Assembly (NCBI GenBank): GCA_023846275.1
Contig: JAIUJO010000790.1
Coordinates: forward strand, 17,501 to 81,500
Length of the DNA stretch: 64,000 nucleotides
Origin: Vanilla planifolia
Lineage: Eukaryota; Streptophyta; Magnoliopsida; Asparagales; Orchidaceae
Reading direction: 5' to 3'
Shown here in pieces: positions 35,358 through 47,894 of the stretch. A model generated the notes under the pieces. The model was not told the origin of the DNA. It was given only the letters and a program-made list of their open reading frames with translations, and ran no database searches. The stretch's first letter is position 1; every line of letters begins with the position of its first letter. The position numbers and the translations under genes are program-made.

Positions 35358-36653
35358 AATTTTTTGAAATCGTACTTTTTTCTAATGCATGTTAATTTAT
35401 TTTAATAATATTATAACATTAAATAATTAAATTATTATAAATGATAATTTATAATTATCATTTTAGTAACTAATTTTTATTTATAGTTTAAAATATTGTT
35501 ATTAATTTTATAAAATAAAAAATATGACACATCAAGTAATATAAAAAAATAATAATTTTAAAATAGCTTAATATTTGGTAAAATGGCATATATTAATTAT
35601 AATAATAATTAGCAAATTTATGTTTATAATTTAATATATGTTATGTTTGTAAAATATTTTTAATATAGTAATATTATGTTATGGAATATTAGAAATCTAA
35701 AATTATATCATAAAAAGTTCAGTATTGTTTACATTTCATCACATAAAGATGATATATTTGAAAATATTATATATTATTTAATTAAAAATGTTAATTTAAT
35801 ATGTGAAAAAATAATTTTAACTTAATAATCGAAATACTATTTAAATATTTGTAATATTCTCAAATATTAACAAACCTCAATTCAGTTTTATATTTTATTA
35901 TTATTAAATATTATATATTATTAACTTATTATTTTAATAAATATTAAGAGGCTGATTTTTAAAATTTAATATATACTTAATTATTTCTCTTATTTTTTCT
36001 CTTTATCTCAATACCACTCATATTCTTTGACTTTCATTGCTACATTATTTTCATTCTTTTATTTATGACTTACTCTCTATCTCATATTTATCTTTGCCTC
36101 TTATAGACCTCTATGCTTGTCTACTTTTCTCATTTCTCTCAATCTTTCATTTATTTATTTATTCTTTTTATGTCCTTTATATTCTTTTTTTCTCATCATT
36201 AAATAATCTCTCATCTCTCTCAATTATTATTTTCTTCTTTATTTTTCTATTATTAATCCATGATTTCCCTATTTCCTATAAGATAGTTATCTTCAAATTT
36301 ATTATCTCTTTTTCTACCTTTTATTTAACTATACTAAGAAAATCTCTTATGTTTCATAATTTAATATATAATATTTATAATAAAAATATAATTCAATTAA
36401 TTTATAACAATTAAAACGTAATAAAGGAAAATCTTACATGTTAATGTCTATGTTATAAACTAATAATCATTTACATAATTTTTTTATTAATTATAAATAA
36501 ATAAAATAATGATATTAGATTATATTATGGCTTACACATAAGCTTAAATTTTTTTACAAGTACATATTCTTGATAATTTTGAAAACTTTAGAAAATCTTT
36601 TATTATCTTTAATACAATTATCTCACAATTACGATTTTATCTTTGTTGTGCAT
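35358..36653 (+). repeat. S-unit spacer 18, part of 4-kb duplicated block
   Basis: C/T block at about 35960-36320, covered by a 125-codon frame at 36037-36414 that is still only a C/T-derived string. Distinctive features shared with 61.5-61.75 kb include AATTATAAATAAATAAAAT, ACATAAGC with a Tn tract, and AGAAAATCTTTTATTAT. Confidence 0.85.
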
Positions 36654-36766
36654 GTGGGACCACAACAATATTATAACACTCAATCTTATTAGAACTTCAA
36701 ATTTAGACATGCCTGGGTGAGAGTAGTAATGGGAAGGGTGACCTCTTGAAAAATCTATGTTGCACA
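36654..36766 (+). pseudogene. 5S rRNA relic, duplicated type
   Basis: GTGGGACCACAACAATATTATAAC, TTCAAATTTAGACATGCCTGGG (A-box with A-to-T and A-to-G changes), C-box GGGAAGGGTGACC, end GAAAAATCTATGTTGCAC. Its private changes (TTCAAATTT.GACATGC) recur in the relic at 61762. Confidence 0.92.
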
Positions 36767-38004
36767 TATTGTTTCATAACAATGTTTTTCCTATTCAATG
36801 ATAAATTATTTTAATAGCATTTATTATTAAAATATTAGATTATTATAATCTATAGTTTATAATTACCATTGTAGTAATTAATTTTTAATAATAAATTTAT
36901 AATATTATTGCCATTTTGATAAAATAAAAAATGCTACATCATATAATATAATAAAATAATAAGAATAACTTTACTCAATTTCAACAAAGTAACTTATATC
37001 AGTTATAATAAATTAAAATTAATTTATATTTGTAATTGTACACATATGATGAGTATACAAGCTTTTAAATTATATAATATTACATTATAAAATATTAGAA
37101 ATTTAAATTATATTCTTAATTTCAAATATTATTTATATTTATTATCTATATTACATTGAATAAACATAATATATCAGAATAATTATAGGATTAATCATTT
37201 AATATTTTTTTAATTTCTAGGATGAATATATTATTATAATATTAATAGTTAAAATACTTTTTAAATATTTGAAATATTTTAAATTAATAATAAACTTCAA
37301 ATAGTTTTTATATTTAATAATTGTTAAATATTTTATATGATTAAATTTTTATATTTAATAAATATTACCAATTTAATTATTAAGATTTACCTTCCATATA
37401 ATTATTTTACTCACTTTTTTCTCTTTATCTCAACACCTCGTATTCTCTCATTTTTTCTCTCTTATTATCATTTTTTTTGTCTCTTCTTTCTATATCTACT
37501 TGTATTTTTTTATGCTCACTTTTTATATTTCAATACTTTCTAATTTCTCTCTCCTTCATTTGTTTATTTATTCTATTTATCTTATATATTTCTTTCTCTT
37601 TCTTTATTTTATTATATCTCTCTCTTTTCTATCTATTACAATTTCTTCTCTATTTTACTTTTATCGATCCATGTTTTTCTTTTTCTCTTTTAGAATAGTT
37701 ATTTCTAGTTCTATTATCTTTTTTTTGGCCCATCAATTACCAATATCTAGGAAATCTTTCATGTTGCATATTTTTGTATATGACATTTATAATACATATA
37801 TACATTATCATTTGAATTTGTTATATAATTTAATTTTTTATTATAAGAATGACAACATGATCAAAAAGAATCTTTTACATTAACGTCTATGTGCTAAAAC
37901 ATAATAGATTATAAAATTATTTATTTATTTTATATAAATAAAATATTGATATTAGAGTATATTATGACCTTTATAATAAGCATTATTTTTTTAAAAGTGC
38001 ATAT
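36767..38004 (+). repeat. S-unit spacer 19, part of 4-kb duplicated block
   Basis: C/T block at about 37395-37750, overlapped by frames of 73 and 127 codons that are low complexity. TATCGATCCATGTTTTTC near 37661 is matched near 62788. Ends GTGCATAT at the L boundary. Confidence 0.85.
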
Positions 38005-39891
38005 TGAAGAAAAACTTTGTGTGAATCTTATAAAAGTTTTTGTAGTATGGTTTTAAATTATTTTTGTTAATATCTTGGTTGTAATTATTTTCAATGTTTT
38101 TTTAAAATAATTTAATGTTTATAATAAATGTTTATTTATAAATATAACAATTTATAATTTTTATAAGGTAAATTAAAGATTGAATGGAACAAAAAATTTT
38201 AAAGTGGCTTGATTAAAATTAGAACTTACATCTATGGCCAATCGAGGAAAGAAAAGTACAAGTAACATAATTACAACATTAGGTTTTTCATTATAGTTTA
38301 CCTCTAACCTTCTAGTTTTTGTACGTTCTTCTATAACATAGACTTTTATGTGCTGAACCACAACTATGTTTTCTTAGAGATCAATTAAACTTAGCAATTG
38401 CAAATGTCAAGCCACACAACCCCATAAGAAAAAAAATATATCAAGAAACAAATTTTTGATTAAAATATAAAAAATTTTTATGCTAGTTAATGAATATAAA
38501 GAAGCATGAAGAGCTCGAAACTAAGAAAATAATTAAGAAATTAAAGGCTTTAGAGATATAGACTTAGGTAAAAGAATTTAAAATTTCAAGTATTCATATG
38601 TCGTAGGTGCTATCATTGTATATTTATGCCAGTAGAAAATGTACCATTTTTTTAAAATGTTAAAACTTGTTCATATTCATTAGTCATTTTATTCACAATG
38701 GTTAGGCATTTATAGAAAACCTTTTATCATAATTATTAGAAAGTGAGTGAAAACTAGTCACGAAGTAGCTTCCATACATATCAAAAAGATCATAGAAATT
38801 TTTTCCAAAATGGTTGCTATAACAGCACAATAATGCTTAGTTCTTAGCAGTTATGTGAGATTGATTAGAGCTGTTGAATTGACACAAATGAGATCTTAAT
38901 TGTCCAATCAAAGTTTAAAAATCGTGATGAGTTCTAGATGGTTAGATCAAGTTGGATTTGATTGGTGCAATTTAATCAAGTTAGATTAGCTCTTCATCAT
39001 TCGATTAATCAATGGTAAAATTAGGATTAGGTATGAACCTTAGGTTTCAAATTAGAGACATTTGGGTCATCATATGAAGGATAGGTATTTTCAAAAAATA
39101 GAAACAAAAATAGTCATATGATGAAATGAGACAAGATAACGATTGTTATTTGGATATATCTATTACAGTAGGTGAAGAAGTAACCATCTAAGCAGATGAA
39201 TGGTTGGATTGATTAAGATCACTGTTTAAAGGTGGAGGTAATTTCGATCGTTTGATCGAAAAAGTGTGCAATCTGATGGAGCTGAGCACGATTGTAATTG
39301 GTCATCATAAACATTTTATCAGGTGTAACCTTTGAACTTAATATTAGTTGACTCCTGATTCGTGCACTTGAGATTTAATCACAAAGGAAGACTCATATGT
39401 TATGGGATTTTCCATGTCCAACCCATCCCATACTTATATTAGATTAAAATGTTTCCTATTCAATCTAATGCCTTTCCAAGTCAAATTTAAAGAATTCATT
39501 ATGAACTAGAATGGGTAGATCATGTTTGGATATAATTATCTTTCCTAGGCTATGCTCGGGCTCAAGCTTTTTTGTGAACTTTGCATTCTACCATGACTTA
39601 GGATATGGCATAACATCTTTTTGCTTATTTAATTATGAGAATTTTAAGAATTTTTTTTGTTGTAATCATCATTTGACAATCAACCAAACATAGAATTTGG
39701 AAAAAAAATACAAAAGTATGATTTAATAAAGGAAAGAATGATTTGAAAATAGAATTATTTTAATTCAATGAATATCTGAAAGAGAAGTTGAACCAAGAAA
39801 AGAATTGAAAGATTGAAAAATTTAATGCTTTTAATTTTCTAAATTAAGGAGTTGATTAAATGATTTTGTTACCTGAATATAATTTGAAATT
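38005..39891 (+). mobile_element. L module g, 3' end missing
   Basis: About 1.9 kb. Starts TGAAGAAAAACTTTGTG after GCATAT. Its 5' part (ATGGAACAAAAAATTTTAAA, ACATTAGGTTTTTCATTATA) is the sister of L module l at 63.1 kb. The USE/TATA-like pair has been deleted near 39295. It stops at AATTTGAAATTGAT (about 39892), so the 3' ~350 bp, the lead-in and a 5S relic are all lost. Confidence 0.83.
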
Positions 39892-39959
39892 GATTAACTT
39901 GCTATAATGATAAACTTGTTATAATAATTAACTTATTATAATAATTAACATATTATATT
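39892..39959 (+). repeat. 17-bp tandem repeat x4 at a deletion junction
   Basis: Four head-to-tail 17-mers of type ATTAACTT(A/G)(T/C)TATAAT: 39892-39908, 39909-39925, 39926-39942 and 39943-39959. The unit derives from the spacer motif ATGATTAACTTGTTATATTT. It sits exactly where L module g is fused to the next spacer, suggesting slippage during break repair. Confidence 0.9.
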
Positions 39960-40643
39960 TAATAAATAAATTTTTTTAATTACTAAAATTTAACTTTTGT
40001 TTAATTATTTTGATCATGTTTATTCCTTTATCTTAATGCCTAATCATTATCTATCTTCTTATATTTTTCTTGACCTACGTCTCTCATCTATCCCTCTCTA
40101 TTTTTTTATTTCTTTATCTCTTTCACTAATTTATTTATTCTCTCTATGTCCTCTAAGTTCTCTCCTTTTTGTCCACTTTTTAAATCATCTCGTAACACTC
40201 TTTATTTTCCATTTCCTCTCAATTTTGCTTTTATCAATCCATGACTTTCAATCTCACTTGTACAATAATTGTCTCTATTTCTATTATCTCTTTTTCAACA
40301 TATAAACTATAATATTTAAGAAATAACAAACATTATTTTTTTAATATATAATATTTATGATGAATATATGTTTTATCATTTATATGTATTATATAATTTA
40401 ATTTCTATTTATAAGAATGATCACTTAATGTAAAAAAAATCTTATGTATTAATGTTTACACTTTAGAAGCAGAATTTTATATAATTTTAAATTAATTTAA
40501 AATAAAAAAATATTGATGTTAGAAAATATTATTAAATATACATTAAGAATAAATTTTATTTAAATATGCATAAGCTTGATAACTTAGAAAATTTTAAAAA
40601 TGGTTTATTATCTTTAAGACAATAAAACATAATAATGATAACG
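39960..40643 (+). repeat. Partial S-unit spacer 20
   Basis: Starts just before the C/T block (about 39990-40320; 102-codon low-complexity frame 39997-40305), because the preceding AT body was deleted with the 5S relic. Second AT part normal; lead-in shortened just before the relic. Confidence 0.8.
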
Positions 40644-40730
40644 ACATTAATAAGAGCTCCAAAGGTAAGCATGCTTGGGCAACTGTTGTATTGAGATGGC
40701 TAACCTCTTAAGAAATACATATTTTGCACT
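40644..40730 (+). pseudogene. 5S rRNA relic, 5' end deleted
   Basis: Begins at ATTAATAAGAGCTCC. A-box AAAGGTAAGCATGCTTGGGC is close to plant. C-box GAGATGGCTAACC is mutated; end AAGAAATACATATTTTGCAC. The first ~30 bases are missing. Confidence 0.85.
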
Positions 40731-42049
40731 CTTTATTTGTATTGTTCCTTTTTCTATTAAATGATAATTTATTTTAATAACATGCTAATGTTAAAAAAAA
40801 TATTTATCATAAATGGTTGTTTTTAATTACAATTTTAGTATTTAATTGTTAATACTAACTTTGTAAAAAAATTATCAATTTTATATAATAACAAATACTA
40901 CATATCATATGATATAATAAGATAATACCATTAATATAAAGTAATATTGATCAAAATAAAATATAACAATTATAGTAAATTAGAATTACTTTATGTCTAT
41001 AATAATAAATATATATAACATATATAATTTTTTCAATATAGTAATATTAAATTTTAAAATATTAGAATCATAAAATTATATCATTAATCTTAAATATTGT
41101 TTATATTTATTATTTATGTTACATTATATAAAAATATTATGTTAGAATAATCAAAATTTTTTAATATAATTAAATTTCGTAATTAATGTTTGAATAAAAT
41201 AATTTTAAAATATTTGTCAAACTATTTATCAAATATTAGTCATATTCTTAAATAATAATAAAACTAAACTATTTTTTATATTTTAATATTTTTAAATATT
41301 TAAAAATGTTTAATTTGTTATTTTAATAATTATTATAAGTTTTATTTTTAAAGATTTAACTTTTATTTATTTATTTTTTTATCTCTCTTTATTTAAGTGT
41401 CATTCACATTCTATCACTTCCCTCTCTCTCGTATTATCAAGCTTATATTTATCTCTTTATATTATTCTTACCTCTCTTCTCTATCTTGTACTTTTTTTTA
41501 TCATTCTTTTTCACATTATTTATTTATTCTCTCTATGTCCTCTATATTCTCTCTTTTTATTTTCTCTTCATTAAATCATCACTCATATCTTTCTTTTATT
41601 AATTTCTTATTTATTTTTCTCTTATCATTTTATTTCTTTTTCTTCTTCATATAAAATAGTTATCTCCATCTTTATTATGGGTGTTGCAACACATCAATTA
41701 ATAATATTAAAGAAATCTCTTTTATTGCATGATTTAATTCATAATATTTATTATAAATAGGAGTTTTATCATTTATTTTTGTTAGAAAAGTTAATATTTT
41801 ATTTATAAGAATGGTAATATAACATCAAAAAAATTATTTATTTAAAATTATGTTATAAAAAATAATAGTTTACATAATTTTCTTTTAATTATATATAAAT
41901 AATATATTAATATTACATTATATTATGACATATATACAAGAAAAAACTTTTTAAAAGTGCATATGCTTGTTATTTTAGAACATTTTAAAAGATCATTTAT
42001 TACTTCTAAAAAATAATCCAACAACTAGGATGTTATCTTTTGTTTGCAT
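40731..42049 (+). repeat. S-unit spacer 21 (full length)
   Basis: C/T block at about 41365-41700 (85-codon frame 41397-41654). AT-rich parts and lead-in of normal layout. No gene is seen. Confidence 0.85.
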
Positions 42050-42161
42050 GTGTGACCACAATAGTATTATAGACTAAATAAAAGAGAAACTTCAAAGTTA
42101 AGCATGCATTAGTGAAAGTAGTATTTCGATGGATGATCTCTTTAGAAGTTCTCATGCTACT
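42050..42161 (+). pseudogene. 5S rRNA relic
   Basis: GTGTGACCACAATAGTATTATAG, a short scrambled stretch (ACTAAATAAAAGAG), then AACTTCAAAGTTAAGCATGC. C-box TCGATGGATGATC is mutated; end AGAAGTTCTCATGCTAC. Confidence 0.9.
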
Positions 42162-43457
42162 GGTTGTTTTCACAACAATCATTTTTCTAGTGAAGGATAA
42201 TTGAATTTTACAGTATGTTATTTTAAGATATTAAACTATTATAAATAATATTTTTAATTCATAATTTTGTAATTTTTTAATAATAATTTTATAATATTAT
42301 TAAATATTTTGTATAATAAAAAATAAGGTACATCAAAAGATATATTGAAATATTAACTTTAACATAGTTTAATATAAGGCAAAATAACTTATATTAATTA
42401 TAATAATTTAGAATAAGATTATGTTTATAATAATATATATAGATATATAGATTATTTATATTTTTTTTAAATATAGTAATATTATGTCATAGATTATTAG
42501 AAATGTAAAATTATATCATTAATGTTAAATACTTTTTGTTCTTATTATGTATATTATGTCACATAAAGATATATATTAGAATAAATAAATTATTTATTTT
42601 TAATTAAATATTAACTTTTAATATGAACAAAATAATATAATACTAATACTTAAAATATTCTTTAAATATTTATGGTATTCTAAAATAATAATAAACATCC
42701 AATATTTTTTATATTTTAATATTACTAAATATTATATATGATTAAGTTGTTATATTTTTTGAATATTATAAGTCTAACTTTTAAGATTAACCTTTCTTTT
42801 ACTATTTCTTTTACTTTCTTCTCTTTATCTCAATGGCTCTTATATTTTCACTTCTTATTCTCACCTATTATCATTCTCTTAATTGTATTTTTATTCTCTA
42901 TCTTATGTTTTATTGGCCACCAATTTTACCCTATCTTTTTTTACATTCTAATTTCGCTTTCTCTTTCACTTTTTTGTTTACTCTCTTTAAATCCTCAAAG
43001 TTCTCTATTTTTTTACTCTTCATTAAATCACCTCTCATTAATCAGTGATTTTTTCTCTCTTATAGAATAGTTATCTCCATCTTAATTAACTTTTTTAACT
43101 AATTAATTAAAAATATCTAAAGAAATCTCTTTCGTTACATTTTTTAACACATAATATTTAAGAAAATATTTGTTTTAATATTTTTTATTACATAGTTTAA
43201 TTTTTTATTTATAAAAATGATAAGCTAATGGAACAATATTTCATATGTTAAGTTTATGTTATAAAAATAATTGTTTGTCATTATTTATTAAATTCATATA
43301 AGTGAAATGTTGATATTATAATATATTAGGATTTATATAATAAGCAATTTTTTAAAAAAAGTACATATTCTTGATAATTTTTAAAATTTTATAAATGAGT
43401 CATTATCTTCAACACAATGGTCACACAACTACGATTATTTGTTTATCGTGTCGCTGC
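42162..43457 (+). repeat. S-unit spacer 22 (full length)
   Basis: C/T block at about 42790-43100, with overlapping frames of 110 and 71 codons. Includes a small run of ATATAGATATATAGATTA near 42436. Lead-in ends TATCGTGTCGCTGC, with two CpGs, unusual for this window. Confidence 0.84.
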
Positions 43458-43568
43458 GTGACCACATGAGCATTGTGGCCCTACATCTCATTAGAACTCT
43501 AAAGTAAAGCTTGCTTGGGCAAAGTGTTATTGGGATGGGTGACCTCTTTAGAAGTCCATGTGTTGCAT
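43458..43568 (+). pseudogene. 5S rRNA relic with intact C-box
   Basis: GTGACCACATGAGCATTGTGGCC, TCTCATTAGAACTCTAAAGTAAAGC, TTGCTTGGGC and GGGATGGGTGACC make this the least decayed copy by eye. The C-box is exact, the A-box has one base changed, and the 3' end AGAAGTCCATGTGTTGCA is nearly intact. Still lacks a plant-like start and internal CpGs. Confidence 0.94.
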
Positions 43569-43712
43569 GAATATTTTAATAACAATCCTTTTCTAAAGAA
43601 CGAAAATTTATTTTAATGCATGCTAATTCTTTATTAATTTTAGGTAAATAAAATATTGAAATAAAAATATGTTGTCACATATATAAGCATAAAGTGTTTT
43701 AAAAGTGTGCAT
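43569..43712 (+). repeat. Severely truncated S-unit spacer 23
   Basis: Only ~145 bp. The flank just after the relic (ATTTTAATGCATGCTAAT) is fused at about 43628 to CTTTATTAATTTTAGGTAAAT near the end of the unit, removing about 1.1 kb including the C/T block. Confidence 0.8.
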
Positions 43713-45045
43713 TTAAGTGAAAAGGAGTGTGTGAATGCCATAAAAAAGGATGAATTATTATTTTAAACAATTTTTGCTAATTTCTATATTCTATTTTTCT
43801 TACAAATGTTTTTATAAAAATATTTTTACGTTTATAAAAAAACATTGACTTCTAAATATAATAATGTATAATTTTTATATTTAAAATAATATTTTAAGTG
43901 GTGCACCAATTTTTTTTGGATGGTTTAGTTCAAGCAGGATCTTACATTAGCCCTTAATTGAGGTCAAACAAATCTTATAAAAGAATCATAATTTGATTGT
44001 TTTTCTTATGTTTTACACCTACAAACTTTTGTTGGTTGAACTATAACATGGGCTTTTACAAGGTTAAACCTAACTCAAATTTTTACTATGTTAACCTGAT
44101 CTAAAGCATTTGCAAATGCCAGTAAACCAACCAAATAGAAAGAAAAAAATACATCAAGAACTAAATTTTTAAAGAAAATTAAAAATTATTTTCACATTTT
44201 GACGAATGTAAAAAGACACAAAGAGCCAAAAATTAAGAAAAAAATTGATAAAATAAACACTTAGAAGAGTTAGGCTTAATTAGAATAATTTTTAATTTAT
44301 AGTAGTCATAAGCCTTTGGTGCTAATAAAGAAAGTTCATGCCAATAGAATATAATACAAACGTTTGAGATGTTAAAATATTATTAATATTAATTAGTCGC
44401 TTCATTTACAATGGTTAGATATTTATAGAACAATTTTTGTGATAGCTATTAGAAAGTGAGTGAGAAACTATTACAAAAATAGTTACCAAAGAGATTAAAA
44501 AATCTTAAAATATTCATCCACCAAAACAGTTGCAATGACATTATAACTGTTAATTATTGAGCTATTAGGTAGGGATGATTAAAGCCATTGGATTTGCTCA
44601 GAGGACATCCAAACTATCTAATAAAATGCTAGAATGAACGATGAGTGCTGGTTGGTTGGATCAAGATGTATTTGACCAGAGAAATTGAATCAAATCAGTT
44701 AAGTTCTAGATTTTTTGATTAATCCCTAGTAAGTTGGGATTATCTCTAGCTTTTAGGTCCTAATGGTAGAGAGCTAGGTCATCAAATCAAGGTTAGATAT
44801 TTTCGAAAAGCAAAAGTAAAAGTAATCATCTAATGAAGTTAGATGAGATCATGTCCATTGAATGGATTAATCAATTTTAGTAGATGAAACTATAACGATC
44901 TAATCAACTTATCAAATGGATGATTGCATTGACTAAGATCACATTTTAAAGGAGGAGGTGACCTCTGCCTTGTGTTCACAAAAAAGTGCAATCTAGTGGT
45001 GCTGAGCACTATTTGTTTTGGATGGAGACTATCATAATGGACATA

Positions 45046-45088
45046 GTCCAACATTAGTTGAGAGGAAACTAATTTGGTCGTTATAAGC
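45046..45088 (+). promoter_or_regulatory. USE/TATA-like pair inside L module h
   Basis: GTCCAACATTA, then GTTATAAGC about 24 bases after its end. Third copy of the same arrangement, so the pair belongs to the ancestral L module. Activity is not implied. Confidence 0.25.
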
Positions 45089-45330
45089 ATTCACCCATGT
45101 GTAACTTGTGAATCTAATATTGGTTGGCTCCCTTATTGTGTGCATAGGATTTAATCACCTGGGCAGACTTGACCTTTATAGGTTTATACAAGTTTGACCC
45201 ATCCGAGACTTATATTATGTTAAAATGCTTCTCAATTCAATCTAATGCTTATCCCCATCTAGTTTAAGAAGCCTTCGTGAATTAGAATATGTCGACTTGA
45301 TCTTTATCTGACTATTCTTCCAGAAACTAT

Positions 45331-45825
45331 GCTAAGGCTTTATCTGGGGCCAGGACTTTTGAATTTAAGCACAACTTGCAATGTGGCATAATTTTTATAC
45401 TTAATTATGAAAATATTACAAGAAATATTTTTTAATGTAATAAAGATTTAATAATCAACGAAATATGAAAGTTTGCAAAAGTACAAAAGTCTTATGCTTT
45501 GGGTTAAGCCCAGCCCAAGACCTTTGCATTTAGAGATAACCTAGAATGTAGCATAATATTTTTTTATTTATTAAATTATAAAAATTTTAATGGTATTATT
45601 TTTTTATATAAGTAAGATTTTGGCATCAAGATAACATAGTATTTCTCAAAAATGCAAAAGTCTTTGTCTTAGAATAAGCTATGCCCAAGACATTTACATT
45701 CATAGAAACCTTGGGATGTGTTAGAAAAGTTTTTTGTTTATTTAATCATGAAAATTTTAATAGTATAGATTTTTTGATTTCATCAAGACAACCAAACATA
45801 GAATTTAAAAAAAATACAAATGTAT
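45331..45825 (+). repeat. ~165-bp tandem triplication within L module h
   Basis: Three diverged head-to-tail copies, about 45331-45490, 45491-45661 and 45662-45825. Each runs from a GCTTAAGC..CAAGACC-like start through TTTAGGCATAACTTG..TGTGGCATAA, an AT-rich stretch with ATGAAAATTTTAATAG, and ends AAAAATACAAAAGT. Other L modules have one copy. Confidence 0.82.
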
Positions 45826-46259
45826 TATTTAACTAAAGAAAGAGTGATTGAAAAATAAAATTATGTTAAATATTTGTATAGTTTAAGTAGGATTTGAATA
45901 AAGAAAAAAAATAGAGAGATTAAAAAATTAAAGAGTATTAATTTGTTAAACCAAGGAGATGATTAAAGAATTTTGATGCTTGAATATGATTTGAAATTTA
46001 TATGAATGGAAAGCATGTTAAACTTAAAAAGATAAATTTTTTTCGTACTAAAAGAAAACCATATAAAAAGAAATGCACATGTCTTTCATCTTTTAAGCTT
46101 TCTATATAATCGAAGATATTTTGAAGATCTCTAGTTCACCACTTTCAAAATGCATAGTTTATTCTTTACATGTAAAATTATTTCATATTAAACTATCCAA
46201 TTAGATTAAAAGGGTAAATGTTTAAGGCTTGACCTATCAAGCACAAGGGTGACATAACA

Positions 46260-46351
46260 TATATGTTTGATAATTTAGAAAATTTTTGAAAAGATTTGTT
46301 ATCTTCAAGACAATAATCACAGAACTATGATTCATTGTCATTTAAATGCAT
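46260..46351 (+). repeat. Conserved lead-in to 5S relic
   Basis: ATATGTTTGATAATTTAGAAAATTTTTG, ACAATAATCACAGAACTATG and TTCATTGTCATTTAAATGCAT: the standard lead-in. Confidence 0.77.
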
Positions 46352-46463
46352 TCATGACCACAATAGTACTATAGCACAATATCTCATTAGAATTCTAAAG
46401 TTAAGTATGCTTGGACGAGAGTAGTGTTGAGATGGGTGACCTCTTGAGAAATCTTATTTTATG
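46352..46463 (+). pseudogene. 5S rRNA relic
   Basis: ATGACCACAATAGTACTATAGCAC, TCTCATTAGAATTCTAAAGTTAAG, TATGCTTGGACGAGAGTAGTG (CpG kept) and GAGATGGGTGACCTCTTGAGAA: both boxes recognisable. The last ~15 bases have drifted to ATCTTATTTTATG. Confidence 0.93.
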
Positions 46464-47782
46464 AATTATTTCATAGCAATCCTTTTTCTAATGAATGCAG
46501 TTGATTTTAATAATATATTAATGTTAAAAACTAAAGTTATTATATGTTATAGTTTATAATAACCACTTTAGTAAGTAATTATTACTAATAACTTTATAAA
46601 ATTATTATTAATTTTATTTAATATTGAATATGACATATCATATGATATAATTAAATAATAATTTTATTATAGTTCAGTATTGAAAGAAATAAATTATATT
46701 AATAATAATAAATTTGAGTCAGTTTATATTTATTATTGTATATATGTAATGTGTGTAGAATTTTTTAAAATATAGTGACATTATATTGTCGAATATTAGA
46801 AACCTAAAATTATATCATAAATGTTAAATATTCTTTATATTTATAATCCATATTACATCATATAAAGTTAGTATATTAGAATAATTATGTTATTTATTAT
46901 TTAACTAATTTTTTATAATTTATGTATTAATAAAATAATATTAAATGGATAGTAAAAATATTTCTTAAATATTAGTAATACTCTAATATGAAAAAAATTT
47001 TGAAATATTTTTTATATTTAAATATTATTCAATATTATATTTACTAACTTATAATATTTAAAATATATTTTGAGTTTGATTATCAAGATTTAAATTTTAT
47101 TTAATTATTTTTCTCACTTTTTTTCTTGTTTTTTCTCTTTATCTTAATATCACTCTCATACTCTCACTTTCTTCTTTATCTTATTATCATTACCATATTT
47201 GTCTCATAATTATCAATCTTCATATATTATTCTTGGCCTCATTTTTTGATCTATCCTTCTCTACTTTCTCATTTCTCTCCTTTCATATATTTATTTATTG
47301 TCTCTTTCTTTTCTTTGTTCCTTTCTTTGATTTCATTAAATTAGCCCGCATATCTCTTTATTATAATTTTCCTTTCTATTTTTCTCTTATCAATCAATTA
47401 TTTTCTCTCTTATAGAATAGTATGTTTATTTCTATTAAGAAATTGCCCATGATGCATACTTATATATATATATATATATTGATAAATATATATTTTATCA
47501 TTTATATTTGTTATGTAATTTAATTTTTTATTTTAAAAAATGATAACATAATTGAAAATAATCTTTTGAATTAATATGTTCACTAAAAGTAATAGTTTAT
47601 TTTATCTTGTTATTAATTTCATGCATATCTAAAATGTTAATATTAAAATATATTATGACAAATATAATAAGCATAATATTTTTAAAAGTGTATATGCTTA
47701 ATAATTTAAAAAATATTAGAAATGATTCATTATCTTCAAGAAAATAATCACATTATTATGATTATTTTTCTTTTATATGCTT
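46464..47782 (+). repeat. S-unit spacer 24 (full length)
   Basis: C/T block at about 47090-47440 (60-codon frame 47233-47415), followed by a short TA dinucleotide run near 47461-47480. Lead-in normal. No gene is seen. Confidence 0.85.
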
Positions 47783-47894
47783 GTGCGACCACAACAACAT
47801 TATAACACTTGATCTCAAATGAGCTCCAAATTTAAGCGTGCTTGGGTGGGAGTTGTTTTGGGATGGGTGACGCCTTGACAACTCATCTTGCACC
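47783..47894 (+). pseudogene. 5S rRNA relic
   Basis: GTGCGACCACAACAACATTATAACAC keeps the 5' CpG. A-box AAATTTAAGCGTGCTTGGG keeps the plant GCGTGC, one of the few copies to do so. TTTTGGGATGGGTGACGCC is close to a perfect C-box. End ACTCATCTTGCACC then TATTTTT. Confidence 0.94.

Larger units (their letters stand above)
43713..46259 (+). mobile_element. L module h, enlarged by triplication
   Basis: About 2.55 kb, the longest L copy. Starts near TTAAGTGAAAAGGAGTG after GTGCAT and ends GGTGACATAACA then TATATG. A USE/TATA-like pair (GTCCAACATTA at 45046, TTATAAGC at 45081) is present. A segment of ~165 bp (GCCCAAGAC..CATTTAG through AATACAAAAGT) occurs three times in tandem at 45331-45825. A 66-codon minus frame at 44890-45090 is not shared with other copies. 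Confidence 0.85.

Noticed and set aside
36037-37883. Hydrophobic + strand frames of 60-127 codons recurring once per unit, resembling membrane proteins
   Set aside because: They coincide with the C/T-rich blocks, shift frame between copies and contain only low-complexity Phe/Ser/Leu text. Recurrence is due to the satellite and not to a gene family.
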